Counted from the first letter of the stretch, positions 44,403 through 54,205 are shown. The stretch is 64,000 bases of DNA from Mucilaginibacter roseus (GCF_021215455.1 NZ_JAJPWV010000001.1:186001-250000); one strand, 5' to 3'. The notes: generated by a model not told the origin, from the letters alone. A program made the numbers and translations.

Positions 44403-45176
44403 TTAATTGTTGCCTTGCAGCTTTGAAATGGAGCGCTGCATCTGCGCCATCATGCTGGTCAGGCTCTCCATAGTAGGCTCGGGTGTTGGCTGCGGCAGTT
44501 GGGTTGATATGTAACCTTTGGCCATCCAAATTTCCAGCACATCCTCACCGCTTATTTCGTACGGCTCATAAACGGGGTTGTCTGATATCAATTTCAGCTT
44601 TTTGTTATCCCTAAATTTATTGCCGATTCGTTTATAAACCACGCCATCGTTTTTAGAGATCACTACGTAAGTTTCGCCAGGTTTAACCTCAGCCCAGTTA
44701 TCAACATACTGACCTATAATAATAGCGCCTGATGGCAAAGGCAGCATGGAATCGCCTTTGATCTCAAACGCACGGTAAGTGCCCTGGTTAAACATCGGCA
44801 GGTAGAACTTGGGTAATTGTGCGACATATTCCGGATCGGCATAACCATTTAAATAACCCGCGCTGGCTTTCATCGGTACCAGTTCGATGTTCTCGTTGTC
44901 ATCCTTATCAACCGATATGCTAAGCACCCTCAAATTGGCCGGGTTGCCCTTTGGTTTTGGCGCCCATTTGTCATCAATTGTTTCATTTATAAAATCATCA
45001 ATACTAATCTCAAAAAATGATGCTATAGTTTTTAGCAAATCGTATTTTGGTTCGGCACGCTGCTCCTCATACGCGCCGACCAGCGAGCGTTTTATACCTA
45101 TTTGATCTGCAAACTGTTGCTGTGTAAGACCTTTCTTTTTTCGGAGGTATTTAATATTTGATGAAATAATTGACAT
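44403..45176 (-). CDS. XRE-type repressor with S24 (LexA-like) self-cleaving domain
   Basis: From the ATG at 45176 the protein is 257 residues; an ATG at 45218 would place the start inside the operator repeats. Residues 5-60 are an XRE helix-turn-helix (NIKYLRKKKGLTQQQFADQI). Residues about 100-225 are an S24 peptidase: the Ala-Gly cleavage site lies in KASAGYLNG, the nucleophile Ser in KGDSMLP, and the general-base Lys in YVVISKNDGVVYKR. Such repressors cut themselves when bound to RecA filaments, linking their target to DNA damage. A C-terminal helical tail (SLTSMMAQMQRSISKL) is extra. It is divergent from a GIY-YIG-like gene. Confidence 0.85.
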   Translation of the reverse strand: MSIISSNIKYLRKKKGLTQQQFADQIGIKRSLVGAYEEQRAEPKYDLLKTIASFFEISIDDFINETIDDKWAPKPKGNPANLRVLSISVDKDDNENIELVPMKASAGYLNGYADPEYVAQLPKFYLPMFNQGTYRAFEIKGDSMLPLPSGAIIIGQYVDNWAEVKPGETYVVISKNDGVVYKRIGNKFRDNKKLKLISDNPVYEPYEISGEDVLEIWMAKGYISTQLPQPTPEPTMESLTSMMAQMQRSISKLQGNN

Positions 45177-45188
45177 AAAATTTGGATT

Positions 45189-45228
45189 TACTAAAATTGT
45201 TAGTATTTTTATGCTCATAAAATTAGTA
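45189..45228. promoter_or_regulatory. Operator-like inverted repeat of the S24 repressor
   Basis: TACTAA (45189-45194) and TTAGTA (45200-45205) form a perfect inverted repeat with a five-base spacer. A further TTAGTA lies at 45223-45228. The sites sit between the divergent repressor and GIY-YIG-like genes. Confidence 0.6.
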
Positions 45229-45258
45229 ATTATTTTTTAAACAGCAAATTTTATTCTC

Positions 45259-45618
45259 ATGAAACGCTATATTTATATAATAACCGACCGTAACCGCAAC
45301 AATCTACACGTAGGCCTTTGTGCTGATTTGCTAAAAACACTGGATTTTTACAAACAGATGCCAACCCTGTTTTTTGACAGCGCACAGCAGTTAAGCCGCC
45401 TGGTTTATTTTGAGGAGATCAATTCAGAGGAACAGGCTATGGAACGGTTTAAATATGTAAGCACTTTTACCCGCCCGCAAAAAGAGAAGATGATAAGAGC
45501 GGTAAATAAGGAGTGGATTGACTTGACAATCGGCCTGAACCTGGAGCATAATATGCGCCAAAGGCCGCAAATGCGTCCATCGTTAGGTAGCTCACGCCGT
45601 TCGGCCGTTACCTTTTAA
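45259..45618 (+). CDS. Degenerate GIY-YIG domain protein
   Basis: The protein is 119 residues. It keeps the GIY-YIG frame: YIYIITD then LHVGLCADLLK in place of GIY and YIG, and SRLVYFEEINSEEQAMERFK corresponding to the usual LVYFEE...A.RE block. However, the YIG tyrosine is His, the position of the catalytic Arg eight residues after the Gly is Thr, and the Glu region is shifted (ERFK instead of REKQ). It is probably not an active nuclease. It is divergent from an S24-type repressor across operator-like repeats, so it may be SOS-controlled. The short basic tail (MRQRPQMRPSLGSSRRS) could bind nucleic acid. Confidence 0.72.
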   Translation: MKRYIYIITDRNRNNLHVGLCADLLKTLDFYKQMPTLFFDSAQQLSRLVYFEEINSEEQAMERFKYVSTFTRPQKEKMIRAVNKEWIDLTIGLNLEHNMRQRPQMRPSLGSSRRSAVTF

Positions 45619-45641
45619 TATATACCAAACCGCTCAGCTTG

Positions 45642-46229
45642 CTATTTAATAGCATTTAGCGAAATAGGTAAGCTTACAGATAAAGCAGCTGTAAGCGTAT
45701 GAAGCACCCCGTTGCTGGTTAAAATATCATATCTGCTGATAATGGTTTGCAAACCGTAAGTGTCAGTAAGTACAACGTTACGGTTGGTGTTTACCTTCGC
45801 ATATAGTGTGATTGGCGCTATGGTAGTTAATTTAGCCTGCCCATTACCCGCATTTATCAACCTTGAAATATTTGCTGAGGTAAGTTTTCCTTGCATTATA
45901 TAACCTTTGACGTAATTAACAAGCGCAGCCTTGTTTTCGGGCTTGCGCAATGTATCCAATATCCCGGCAGCTAAACCATCAAAAGCCTTATTAGTAGGCG
46001 CCAAAACTGTTAACGGGTTAGTAGCGGAAAAACTGTTTTTCAACCCCGCGGCATCTATCAAACTAACAAATACCGAAAAATTGGCCGCGCCTTTTAAATT
46101 ATCGTAAGCGTTTTTGTTGGATGCCATCACGCTACCTTCAACGCTTTTTGACGTAATTGCAGGTGTTTGCGCCCGGGTAGCTTGTAACGAAACAAATACT
46201 AATAAAAAAGAGAGCAGTTTAAACCGCAT
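45642..46229 (-). CDS. Fasciclin (FAS1) domain secreted protein
   Basis: From the ATG at 46229 the protein is 195 residues with a signal peptide (LLSFLLVFVSLQATRAQ); an ATG at 46247 adds six residues. Residues about 40-190 are one FAS1 domain, with NFSVFVSLIDAAGL, the H1 box LTVLAPTNKAFDGL, LVNYVKGYIMQGKL and the H2-like NGVLHTLTAAL. FAS1 domains mediate adhesion or binding in the envelope. It begins 30 bases after the end of the large peptidase-barrel gene on the same strand, so the two may be co-transcribed. Confidence 0.85.
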   Translation of the reverse strand: MRFKLLSFLLVFVSLQATRAQTPAITSKSVEGSVMASNKNAYDNLKGAANFSVFVSLIDAAGLKNSFSATNPLTVLAPTNKAFDGLAAGILDTLRKPENKAALVNYVKGYIMQGKLTSANISRLINAGNGQAKLTTIAPITLYAKVNTNRNVVLTDTYGLQTIISRYDILTSNGVLHTLTAALSVSLPISLNAIK

Positions 46230-46258
46230 AAATAATAAGCTATACATACACTTAATAA

Positions 46259-49200
46259 CTACCAGCCCGGTGTAAAGTTGAAACCAAACACGGGTTTTTT
46301 AACATCGGTACGGTTAAACGGTATTGCAAAATAAGGCTCCAGTATCAGCGCGCCAAAAAGGTTTACACGTAGCGATATCCCCGCACTTAATGCCGGCACG
46401 CGCTGGTTGTTATTATACAAAGGCGCGTTTAGGTCCTGATAGGTGTTTCCGTTAGGATCAAGCACCGGTTGGCCTGCTTCATCCCTTAAAACATCGTATC
46501 CTAAAAAGTCAGGGCCCTTTTGAAACTTGATCTGGTTCCCCGCGTTCCAGGCCAAACCGGCATCAAAAAACAGGTTGAGATCAGTAAATAGGAAGTTGGA
46601 TTTAATCTGTGCCAATTTTTCCGGACCGGTAAATGGCAGTCTTATCTCAAAATTAGCCACCGCTATACGGCTACCCGAAAGCTGATTAAACCCGAAACCG
46701 TTGCTCGGCAGCCTGTCGGCATTGTAAAAGCTCTGCGATTCGTAACCACGTATCAGGAATGGATAACCTACATACAACGGATATAAATTATTTTCACCAA
46801 AGCGGCCTGTGCCGTATAAACGACCGGCGAAGGTAACCGGTGCTATCCGGATGTATTTACGTAGATCAATAGTAGGAGCGAAGAACTTGTAGGTACCAAA
46901 CACATATTGCGCCTCGATGTGGTATCTAAATCCGTTTAACGGAGCGGTTACACCAAAAAATGAATTGTCGCCAATCAGCGCCACGCTTGAGTTTACAAGT
47001 GCAAAAGAGTTAAGGTTAAATCCAAAATTTAAGTTATCAACCTCAGAATTTGGGACTTTTTTACGGTTAAAATCGTAATAATATAGTTGAGACGTAGCAG
47101 TATCAATTACATAAGTATTGCGGTAGCGGTCAGTACGATAGGTATTGTACGAGGCACCTAAACCAAACTGAACACGGTTTATACGTGAAATAGGGTATGA
47201 GGTGAAAAGGTTAACCGCATCCTCAAAGTTGCGGATGATATAACTGTCCTCGTTATAAACTCTTTCTTGCCTGCCATTTATTTCCTGTGTGCCTACTGAT
47301 GTATTGTAGAAACCAAACTGGTAAGGTATATGCGATACGCTGATGCCTTTATCCCAACGCCCTTTTTGGTTAATGTAAGCTACCTGCGCACCAAAATCGT
47401 AAATCTGGCCATTTACCGAGGCCGCCGCGTATAACTGGTTTTGCCCCAGTATATCACTAAATACACCCTGTATGCCGCTTGAAAGGCCGGTGCCATAAAA
47501 ACTGTTTACACCTATGCCTACGCCGCTGCTGGCTAACGCATCCAGTTTGAACATTGGTTTGTAAGGCGCACTCTTAATAGAATCAGTACGCAGACGCGGA
47601 TAGGCCAAAAAGTTATTAAGATTTGAGTTAATCAGGTCAACACCTACTGAGCGTGGCGGTGGTAACATACCTGCCGTAAAGTCTACTGTACCGCTTTGTA
47701 CCGTTTCGGGCTTAAAGTCGGTAGCCTTGGCGTTATATAAGGTATACTTTTGCGCGCGATAGTACGAGTAAACAATATCGTCATCATTAGACACACTCAG
47801 CGCAGGCGAAAATTCGGTAATGCCGCTGATTCCGGTAAAATAATTGGTAAGTCGCTCGGTTTTGCCGGTAGCCAACTCATAGCTGTACAGGTTGCGAAAA
47901 CCATCCTGATTTGACAGGAAGTAGATTTTGCTGCCATCAGCCGAGTATTGCGGATTCAGATTGTTAGCCCCATCAAATACTTTAATATCTGTTACCTTAC
48001 CGGTGGCCAGGTCAAGTTCAGCCAGGTTGAAAGGAATATCCTGCGCGGTACGTTTGTCGTAAGTGGTACGGTCGCTACTAAAGATGATCTTCTTGCCGTC
48101 CTTAGAGTAGCTTGGCTGATAGTCGGAATATTTATCGTTTGTGAGCTGCGTTACTTTTTTAGTATCAAAATTATAAGAATACAAGTCGCCCTGGCCCTCA
48201 TACAATCCCTGAAAAACTACGTTTTTGCCATCCGGTGACCATGACAGGTTACTGAATTGCTCCGCTTTGCCCATCGGGATGTTATGCCGCATGCGTCCGC
48301 TTGGCACATCTATTACCACCATTTGGTTATGGCCTTTATTAAATACGCTGAACGCGAACTGCTTGCCATCCGGCGACCATGCGCCTGCCGACTCTATAAA
48401 GTTAAATTCATCAATGTGTGTGTTCGATATTTTGCTCGTTAGCTTCTTGATGATCTTACCCGTCTTGGCATCAGCTAAAAAGAGGTCGATACTGAACAGA
48501 TCCTTTGATGAAAGGAAGGTGATATATTTGCCATCCGGACTAACACTTGGCGCAACATTCATTTCGCTGCCATTCTTATTGTCAATCACCTTAAAACCAA
48601 TAGTCTTTTGAGCGGTGTCTTTCAACATTGGTTTATAGGTCGACTCAATAGAATTTTTCCACAAGGTGGAAAGCGTTTTGTCATCATACCCAAATGTTCG
48701 CCTGATGCCATACTGCAAGCCAAAACGTGCCGTGTTTTTAAAGAAAGGCACGATCACCGTATCGCCATAAGTAGAGCCAATGAACGACCAGAATGCCTCG
48801 CCATACCGGTAAGGGAAGTATTTGTTGCTCTCGGTCAGATCTTTTACCGTCGGGATGTCTTTATTCAGGTAAGCATCGCGCATCCACATAGCAGTGTAAG
48901 CGTCTTTTTTACCAATTGAAAGATATTCTGCCATACCCTCGATCATCCACAGCGGTATATTGTTCAGGTTTTCATAGCTGGTTGAATCCTTGCCTAACAA
49001 AATATGGTATTGAAACGCGTGCACCAGCTCATGGCCTAAAACGTGGCGCGTGGTGTGGTTGGTTTCCATGATAGGCATTACCACGCGGTTTTTTAAACCT
49101 TCGGTGACACCGCCGGTACCCACACTTATTTCGCCATCAATAGCAGTAGTTTGTTGAAAATCAGGGTGATTATTATAAATGATTATCGGGTTAGGGCGGT

Positions 49201-49480
49201 TGAACGTATCTCTGAAAACCTGCTGGTGAAGCGTATACCAAAGCTCATTCTCCTGCGCAAAACGGCGTATCAGGCTATCATTCTTCATGTAATAGTAGAT
49301 ATCAAAGTGCGGCGTTTTGTACACCTTGAAATCGAGCTTTTTGTAACGCACTTTATTTTGACCGAAGTACTGCGCCTTGCTTTGCTGCGGGTTTAATAGT
49401 GCTATAGTTAACACACCTAAAAGCGCGAATATATATCTGGCTGATTTGCCGGTGAAAATGCAAGTGTAAAGTTTGTTCAT
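46259..49480 (-). CDS. Metallopeptidase / TolB-like propeller / Omp85-like barrel fusion
   Basis: The protein is 1073 residues with a signal peptide (IFALLGVLTIALLNPQQSKA). Residues about 45-290 are an MA-clan peptidase with HELVH (150-154) and a downstream Glu in WMIEGMAEYL as third zinc ligand. Residues about 300-600 contain PD40/TolB-type propeller repeats (SVSPDGKYITFLSS, WSPDGKQFAFSV, YSKDGKKIIFSSDRT). The last 400 residues are beta-barrel-like and end with LIRGYESQ (near 907), ANFEIRLPF and FDAGLAW, the pattern of Omp85/BamA barrels, and a terminal aromatic. Proteins of this size are often named only TolB-like or PD40. The fusion suggests a surface or periplasmic protease tethered by its own barrel. 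It is 49 bases downstream of nothing co-oriented except the penicillin-binding protein at 49542. Confidence 0.8.
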   Translation of the reverse strand: MNKLYTCIFTGKSARYIFALLGVLTIALLNPQQSKAQYFGQNKVRYKKLDFKVYKTPHFDIYYYMKNDSLIRRFAQENELWYTLHQQVFRDTFNRPNPIIIYNNHPDFQQTTAIDGEISVGTGGVTEGLKNRVVMPIMETNHTTRHVLGHELVHAFQYHILLGKDSTSYENLNNIPLWMIEGMAEYLSIGKKDAYTAMWMRDAYLNKDIPTVKDLTESNKYFPYRYGEAFWSFIGSTYGDTVIVPFFKNTARFGLQYGIRRTFGYDDKTLSTLWKNSIESTYKPMLKDTAQKTIGFKVIDNKNGSEMNVAPSVSPDGKYITFLSSKDLFSIDLFLADAKTGKIIKKLTSKISNTHIDEFNFIESAGAWSPDGKQFAFSVFNKGHNQMVVIDVPSGRMRHNIPMGKAEQFSNLSWSPDGKNVVFQGLYEGQGDLYSYNFDTKKVTQLTNDKYSDYQPSYSKDGKKIIFSSDRTTYDKRTAQDIPFNLAELDLATGKVTDIKVFDGANNLNPQYSADGSKIYFLSNQDGFRNLYSYELATGKTERLTNYFTGISGITEFSPALSVSNDDDIVYSYYRAQKYTLYNAKATDFKPETVQSGTVDFTAGMLPPPRSVGVDLINSNLNNFLAYPRLRTDSIKSAPYKPMFKLDALASSGVGIGVNSFYGTGLSSGIQGVFSDILGQNQLYAAASVNGQIYDFGAQVAYINQKGRWDKGISVSHIPYQFGFYNTSVGTQEINGRQERVYNEDSYIIRNFEDAVNLFTSYPISRINRVQFGLGASYNTYRTDRYRNTYVIDTATSQLYYYDFNRKKVPNSEVDNLNFGFNLNSFALVNSSVALIGDNSFFGVTAPLNGFRYHIEAQYVFGTYKFFAPTIDLRKYIRIAPVTFAGRLYGTGRFGENNLYPLYVGYPFLIRGYESQSFYNADRLPSNGFGFNQLSGSRIAVANFEIRLPFTGPEKLAQIKSNFLFTDLNLFFDAGLAWNAGNQIKFQKGPDFLGYDVLRDEAGQPVLDPNGNTYQDLNAPLYNNNQRVPALSAGISLRVNLFGALILEPYFAIPFNRTDVKKPVFGFNFTPGW

Positions 49481-49541
49481 AAATGCTGTGATAGAATGAA
49501 GCTAATTTACTCAAATTAAGGTTTAAGCGTATGCAATAATA

Positions 49542-51869
49542 TTATTGGCCCGGAGGCGGCGTTTCACCACCTTCAGGGTTATCAGGCAGGGTAAGTGTTG
49601 GCTCTGTGGCTGTGCTATCAGTGCTTACTTCTGTACTGTCGGTAGCCGCGGTATCAACCCTTATCCGTGGCGACGGGCACATGTATTGCTTGGTGATTTT
49701 AACCCATGGTTTTGGGAACGGACCTTCGGTATAACCTGATTTCGGATCGGCGTAAACCATCTCCATAAACTTGCCGAAAATTGGCAGCGCCGTGCGCGAG
49801 CCTTCGCCGGTTTCTGATGTTTTAAAGTGTACGCTACGGTCATCAGCGCCTACCCAAACACCGGTAACCAGGTCTTTGGTGATGCCCATATACCAGCCGT
49901 CCACATAGTCTGACGAGGTGCCGGTTTTGCCGCCAATCTGGTTGTTCTTTTTCCATAGATCGTACTCCCAAAGCGCCTGTGATGTACCGCCCGGTTCTTC
50001 CATACCACCCCTGAACATATAGAGCATCAGCCAAGCGGTTTCTTCGCTTATAACGCGTTCTTTTTTCAGTTCAAATTCTTCAATAACATTCCCTTGGTGA
50101 TCGGTAATGCGGGTTACCAGCAGCGGATCAAGTTTTTCGCCTTTGTTTAAAAACGTACTGTAGGCACGTACCATTTCATATACTGATACATCGTTTGATC
50201 CTAATGACACCGACGGTACTGATTTCAGATAGCTTTCAATACCGCATTTGTGCGCGTACTCAACTACCTTGTCCCAACCAACTTCCTCGGTTAACTGCGC
50301 GGTGATAGAGTTTACAGATTTACCCATAGCCCAGCGTAACGACATTTCGCGATACGAGAAATTAAAGTCGGCGTTGTTAGGCGACCATTCTTCGTCTTTG
50401 CCCTCATCCTTATAACGAATGGTAACCGGTTTATCGGTAAACTTATCGCAAGGCGTAAAGCCATTATCCAAAGCGGTTAGGTAAGCGAAAGGCTTAAAGG
50501 TTGAGCCGGCCTGGCGTTTAGCCTGTTTTACGTGATCGTAATTAAAGTATTTATAATCTATACCGCCCACCCAAACTTTTATTTTGCCGGTTGCCGGTTC
50601 AAGCGACATCATGCCGGTATTCAATATCCGGGCATAATATTTTATGGAGTCGATGCTTGAAAAGGTGGTATCCTGATCGCCTTTCCAAGTAAAAACACGC
50701 ATCCTTTTCTTCGTGTTAAAGTATTCCTGAATTTTGGTGGTATCACCATTATATTTCTTTTTCAGGATGCTGTAAATAGGGAGGCGTTGTTCAGATTTCA
50801 GTATAAAATCCTTGATCTCGTTGCCTTTCGAATCGCGCCAGGGGTTTTGTTTACCCCACACGTTATTAAAGCGGCGCTGTAACGATTTCATTTTATCAGC
50901 CACCGCTTCTTCGGCATATTTTTGCAGGCGCGAGTCGATGGTAGTGTATATTTTCAAGCCATCCTCGTACAGATTGTAGTCGTTATCCTTACACCATTTA
51001 TCCAGCCATTTTTCAACCGCGCGTCGCAGGTAAGAGTCGCCATGCGAATCCTGATCAACATAACTCAAATCAAGTTTCATCGGCTCTTTGCTGTAACGCT
51101 GCTGCTCGGCCTCGCTGATGAAATTATTTTTGCGCATCTGGCTCAATACCACGTTACGGCGCTCGGTTGATTTCTCAGGGTTACGTATCGGGTTGTAGGT
51201 TGATGTTGCCTTAAGCATACCGATCAAGGTAGCTGCCTGAGCAGGGTTAACATCATCCGGCTGCTCATTAAAATATTTCAAGGTAGCCGTTTTTATACCG
51301 AAGGAATTGTTACCGAAGGGTACGGTATTAAAATACATGGTAAGTATTTGCTGCTTGGTATACAGGTGCTCTATCTTGTAAGCGGTAAGCCACTCCTTAA
51401 ATTTATAAATAACGGTACCCAGGCCCGGAACGCGGCTCAATACGCCCCGCGCTTTCTTTTTACGGGTGCTGAACAGGTTTTTTGCCAACTGCTGCGTAAT
51501 GGTACTGCCGCCGCGACGATCACCTTGAGCTGTTGATACCATACTGCTGAAAAATGACAGAAAATCGACACCGCCATGGCTGTAAAAACGTGAATCCTCG
51601 GTAGCTACAAGTGCATTGATCAGGTTAGGGGAGATGTTCTTATAGTCGACAGGCGAGCGGTTCTCTTTGTAAAACTGACCGATGAGTTTACCATCAGCCG
51701 TATAAACTTCTGATCCTACCGAAAGCACAGGGGTTTTTATGTCCTCCATGTCAGGCGAATAGCCAAACAGCCACAAAAAGTTAAGTTCGATGGCGCAGAA
51801 AAAGATAATTACAAAATATATAAATATAACAAGATAGCGCAGGACGCGGTACTTAATGCGTTTGAACAT
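49542..51869 (-). CDS. Class A penicillin-binding protein (PBP1A-type)
   Basis: The protein is 775 residues. An N-terminal membrane anchor (YLVIFIYFVIIFFCAIELNF) is followed by a GT51 glycosyltransferase (ATEDSRFYSHGGVDF, GGSTITQQLAKNLF). The transpeptidase has its Ser nucleophile in GSTFKPFAYL (near 458), SVN in GKSVNSITAQL, and KTG in GGKTGTSSDYVDGW (near 646). It polymerises and cross-links peptidoglycan in the periplasm. The last 40 residues are a Thr/Glu/Pro-rich tail ending in GGETPPPGQ. It lies 61 bases upstream of the peptidase-barrel gene on the same strand. Confidence 0.95.
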   Translation of the reverse strand: MFKRIKYRVLRYLVIFIYFVIIFFCAIELNFLWLFGYSPDMEDIKTPVLSVGSEVYTADGKLIGQFYKENRSPVDYKNISPNLINALVATEDSRFYSHGGVDFLSFFSSMVSTAQGDRRGGSTITQQLAKNLFSTRKKKARGVLSRVPGLGTVIYKFKEWLTAYKIEHLYTKQQILTMYFNTVPFGNNSFGIKTATLKYFNEQPDDVNPAQAATLIGMLKATSTYNPIRNPEKSTERRNVVLSQMRKNNFISEAEQQRYSKEPMKLDLSYVDQDSHGDSYLRRAVEKWLDKWCKDNDYNLYEDGLKIYTTIDSRLQKYAEEAVADKMKSLQRRFNNVWGKQNPWRDSKGNEIKDFILKSEQRLPIYSILKKKYNGDTTKIQEYFNTKKRMRVFTWKGDQDTTFSSIDSIKYYARILNTGMMSLEPATGKIKVWVGGIDYKYFNYDHVKQAKRQAGSTFKPFAYLTALDNGFTPCDKFTDKPVTIRYKDEGKDEEWSPNNADFNFSYREMSLRWAMGKSVNSITAQLTEEVGWDKVVEYAHKCGIESYLKSVPSVSLGSNDVSVYEMVRAYSTFLNKGEKLDPLLVTRITDHQGNVIEEFELKKERVISEETAWLMLYMFRGGMEEPGGTSQALWEYDLWKKNNQIGGKTGTSSDYVDGWYMGITKDLVTGVWVGADDRSVHFKTSETGEGSRTALPIFGKFMEMVYADPKSGYTEGPFPKPWVKITKQYMCPSPRIRVDTAATDSTEVSTDSTATEPTLTLPDNPEGGETPPPGQ

Positions 51870-51961
51870 TTGGTAAAGATGTAAAATTATGAAGCTAAAT
51901 CATAACGGGATAACAAAATTTAACAACGTAAACCCAGGCGGTAAATTTTATAAAATGCAAT

Positions 51962-54205
51962 TTATTTTTGTGGCGAAACGCTTGTTTGCAGTTGTTTTGA
52001 TGTAGGTTTTTCCAGATCCTGCATAAAAAGTTTATTGGCCATTACGCCCGTAAACACTTCAAAATCGTCGCCTTTAGCTATATCGCTATAGGTAAGATAT
52101 AACTTGTTGTAGCCGCTCTTGTCGAGGTTCATGCCTTGTAGGTAAAAGTTCTTACGGGTAATAGCCGTACCGCCGTTTACAACGCTGAATTGTTTGCCGT
52201 TAGGCAGGCTGATGGTTGCTTTATCAAATTGAGGCAAACCAATAAAATATTGTCCGCCAGGCACCACGCTGTAAAAACCGAGGCTATTGGTAATATACCA
52301 AGCCGATATCTGGCCATTATAATCGTTACCGCTCAGGCCCGATGCTTCAGGTGCATAAAGCTGATTAATGATACGATTGATGTAGCTCTGCGTTTTTTGA
52401 GAGTTATCAGTAAAAGCGTACAGGTAGGGGATAAAATTATTGTACAGGTAAGCCACGCTGTACTGCCCTGTAAAACCTTCAATATACACAGGGTGCTCCG
52501 TCAATGTGCCAAAAAAACCGTCAAGCTTTTCCTCAAAAGCATCTTTGCCCCCCATCATTTCTAAAAGCGCTTCCTCATCATGAGGTGCCATAAAAAGGTA
52601 TTGCCAGGCATTGCCGCGCTCATAGGCAACGGTGTCAACCGGCTTAAAGGGTTCCTGAAATTTATTGCCCGTTTTAGCCTGAAAGAAACCCGTTTTAGAA
52701 TTGAACAGATTTTTCCATGATGAAGCCAATTTATAGTGCTCATCAGTTTCTAGGCTTTTATTCAAAGCTTTAGCCATTTGCGCTGCAAGCCAGTTATAAT
52801 AACTGTAAAATAATGTTTTACTTACCGATAAAGGCTTGTCGCCCTGTATAAATCCCTGTTGCTTTAGGCCCTCATTATTTAACGCGTTGAGCGATGAACG
52901 AAGCTTTTGGTATGCACGATCTGCATCGAAACCTTTAATGCCTTTTGCAGTAGCATCTACAATAAGCTCGTTAAAAGCGAGGTTGGTGTTGTTGCCGCTC
53001 CCGTCAAGATAACTCTTGATAAAATCAACGGTGCGCTTCGGGTCTGTAAGCGTTATTAACTGGTAGCGCGAACCAAAGGTGTTTATAGGAGTAACATCAT
53101 AATAGGTATAGCCCTCGCTTTTAGCGGTTTTATTATCAGTAGTAATGTAGGTACCATCAGCATCACCTGCTACATTTGGCGTAAGCATGGTGTGATACAT
53201 AGCCGTGTAAAATACATTTTGCTTTAAAGCCGCAAAATCGGGGAGCTTTACCACCTTAGGCGATGGCCTGCCATATGGATTGTACGTTGCGGGCGCTGCG
53301 TCTTCCACGCGTGGTACTGGTGGAGCGCCGCCCGTTACTTCCATTTTACTGAGTTCTTCTGTCCATGTGGATTTGGCCGCTTTTTGTATCTTACGATAAT
53401 CAAAATCAGGTATTTCTGCATCCAGATTTTTTAAAGCACCGGCCGTGCTAACATGCGATAGTCCCGTGCGGATAGCTACTTCTCCCGGATCGTCAAATTG
53501 CACATAGAGTTTCACATCAGTACCTGATGCTTTTTTCTGCCCGGCCTGTAATGCGCCGTTTAGGGCGATACCATAAGTTTTAAAGGGCTTTGAAAATTTG
53601 GCGTAGAAATATGTGTTTCTTTTATTACCATCCGTGCCTGATGTGCGTAACCCACGCAGTTCATGGTCGTTTATAATTTCAACTTCACTGTTGATTATGT
53701 TACCACCATACTGTAGGTCAATAATCACGTTGGCCTTCGGCGCAGCAGGGAAATCATACACCTGTAAGCCGGCTCGGGTAGTAGCGGTGAGTTCAACCTC
53801 TGTTTTATTATTAAAAGTAACGTTGTAATAACCTACAGAAGCCTTTTCATATTTTTTTTTGAAAGACGCTCCTCGCTTGACCTGACTCAGTTCGGGGGCG
53901 CCAATTGTAGGCATAAATAATATCTCGCTATGAGGAATTCCTGATGCATCCGCGTAAACGGCATGAGTAAAGCCGTGTATGGTACTGTCGGTATAAAGGT
54001 AGCCATCCGGCGCCGTACCGGTTACCGGGGTGAGTAGCACCATACCATAAGGTGTTGCCGCGCCAGGATAGGAGTGACCGCTGCCGGCCGTCCCGATAAA
54101 TGTATTTACTAAAGGTGCATGATCCTTCTTTTTTTGTGCCGATGCATTTACGGTTATAAAATATAACATCGCCATCAGGCATGCACTGCTGTATATAAAC
54201 TTCAT
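51962..54205 (-). CDS. GH92 family alpha-mannosidase (second copy)
   Basis: From the ATG at 54205 the protein is 747 residues with a plain signal peptide (LMAMLYFITVNASAQ), unlike the lipoprotein copy at 22488. GH92 blocks are VNTFIGTAGSGHSYPGAATP, YGMVLLTPVTG, ADGTYITTDNKTAKSEGYTY, ERGNAWQYLFMAPHDEE and the catalytic GNDYNGQISAWYITNSLGFY. In the typical family the last block is GNDD or GNED; here Tyr-Asn follows GND. It should release alpha-linked mannose in the periplasm. It stands alone. A perfect 21-base palindrome lies 36 bases before the ATG. Confidence 0.9.
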   Translation of the reverse strand: MKFIYSSACLMAMLYFITVNASAQKKKDHAPLVNTFIGTAGSGHSYPGAATPYGMVLLTPVTGTAPDGYLYTDSTIHGFTHAVYADASGIPHSEILFMPTIGAPELSQVKRGASFKKKYEKASVGYYNVTFNNKTEVELTATTRAGLQVYDFPAAPKANVIIDLQYGGNIINSEVEIINDHELRGLRTSGTDGNKRNTYFYAKFSKPFKTYGIALNGALQAGQKKASGTDVKLYVQFDDPGEVAIRTGLSHVSTAGALKNLDAEIPDFDYRKIQKAAKSTWTEELSKMEVTGGAPPVPRVEDAAPATYNPYGRPSPKVVKLPDFAALKQNVFYTAMYHTMLTPNVAGDADGTYITTDNKTAKSEGYTYYDVTPINTFGSRYQLITLTDPKRTVDFIKSYLDGSGNNTNLAFNELIVDATAKGIKGFDADRAYQKLRSSLNALNNEGLKQQGFIQGDKPLSVSKTLFYSYYNWLAAQMAKALNKSLETDEHYKLASSWKNLFNSKTGFFQAKTGNKFQEPFKPVDTVAYERGNAWQYLFMAPHDEEALLEMMGGKDAFEEKLDGFFGTLTEHPVYIEGFTGQYSVAYLYNNFIPYLYAFTDNSQKTQSYINRIINQLYAPEASGLSGNDYNGQISAWYITNSLGFYSVVPGGQYFIGLPQFDKATISLPNGKQFSVVNGGTAITRKNFYLQGMNLDKSGYNKLYLTYSDIAKGDDFEVFTGVMANKLFMQDLEKPTSKQLQTSVSPQK

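Noticed and set aside
45259-45618. The GIY-YIG-like gene as a homing endonuclease or UvrC-type nuclease
   Set aside because: Key catalytic positions are changed, and the protein is a stand-alone 119-residue domain without intron or mobile-element context.
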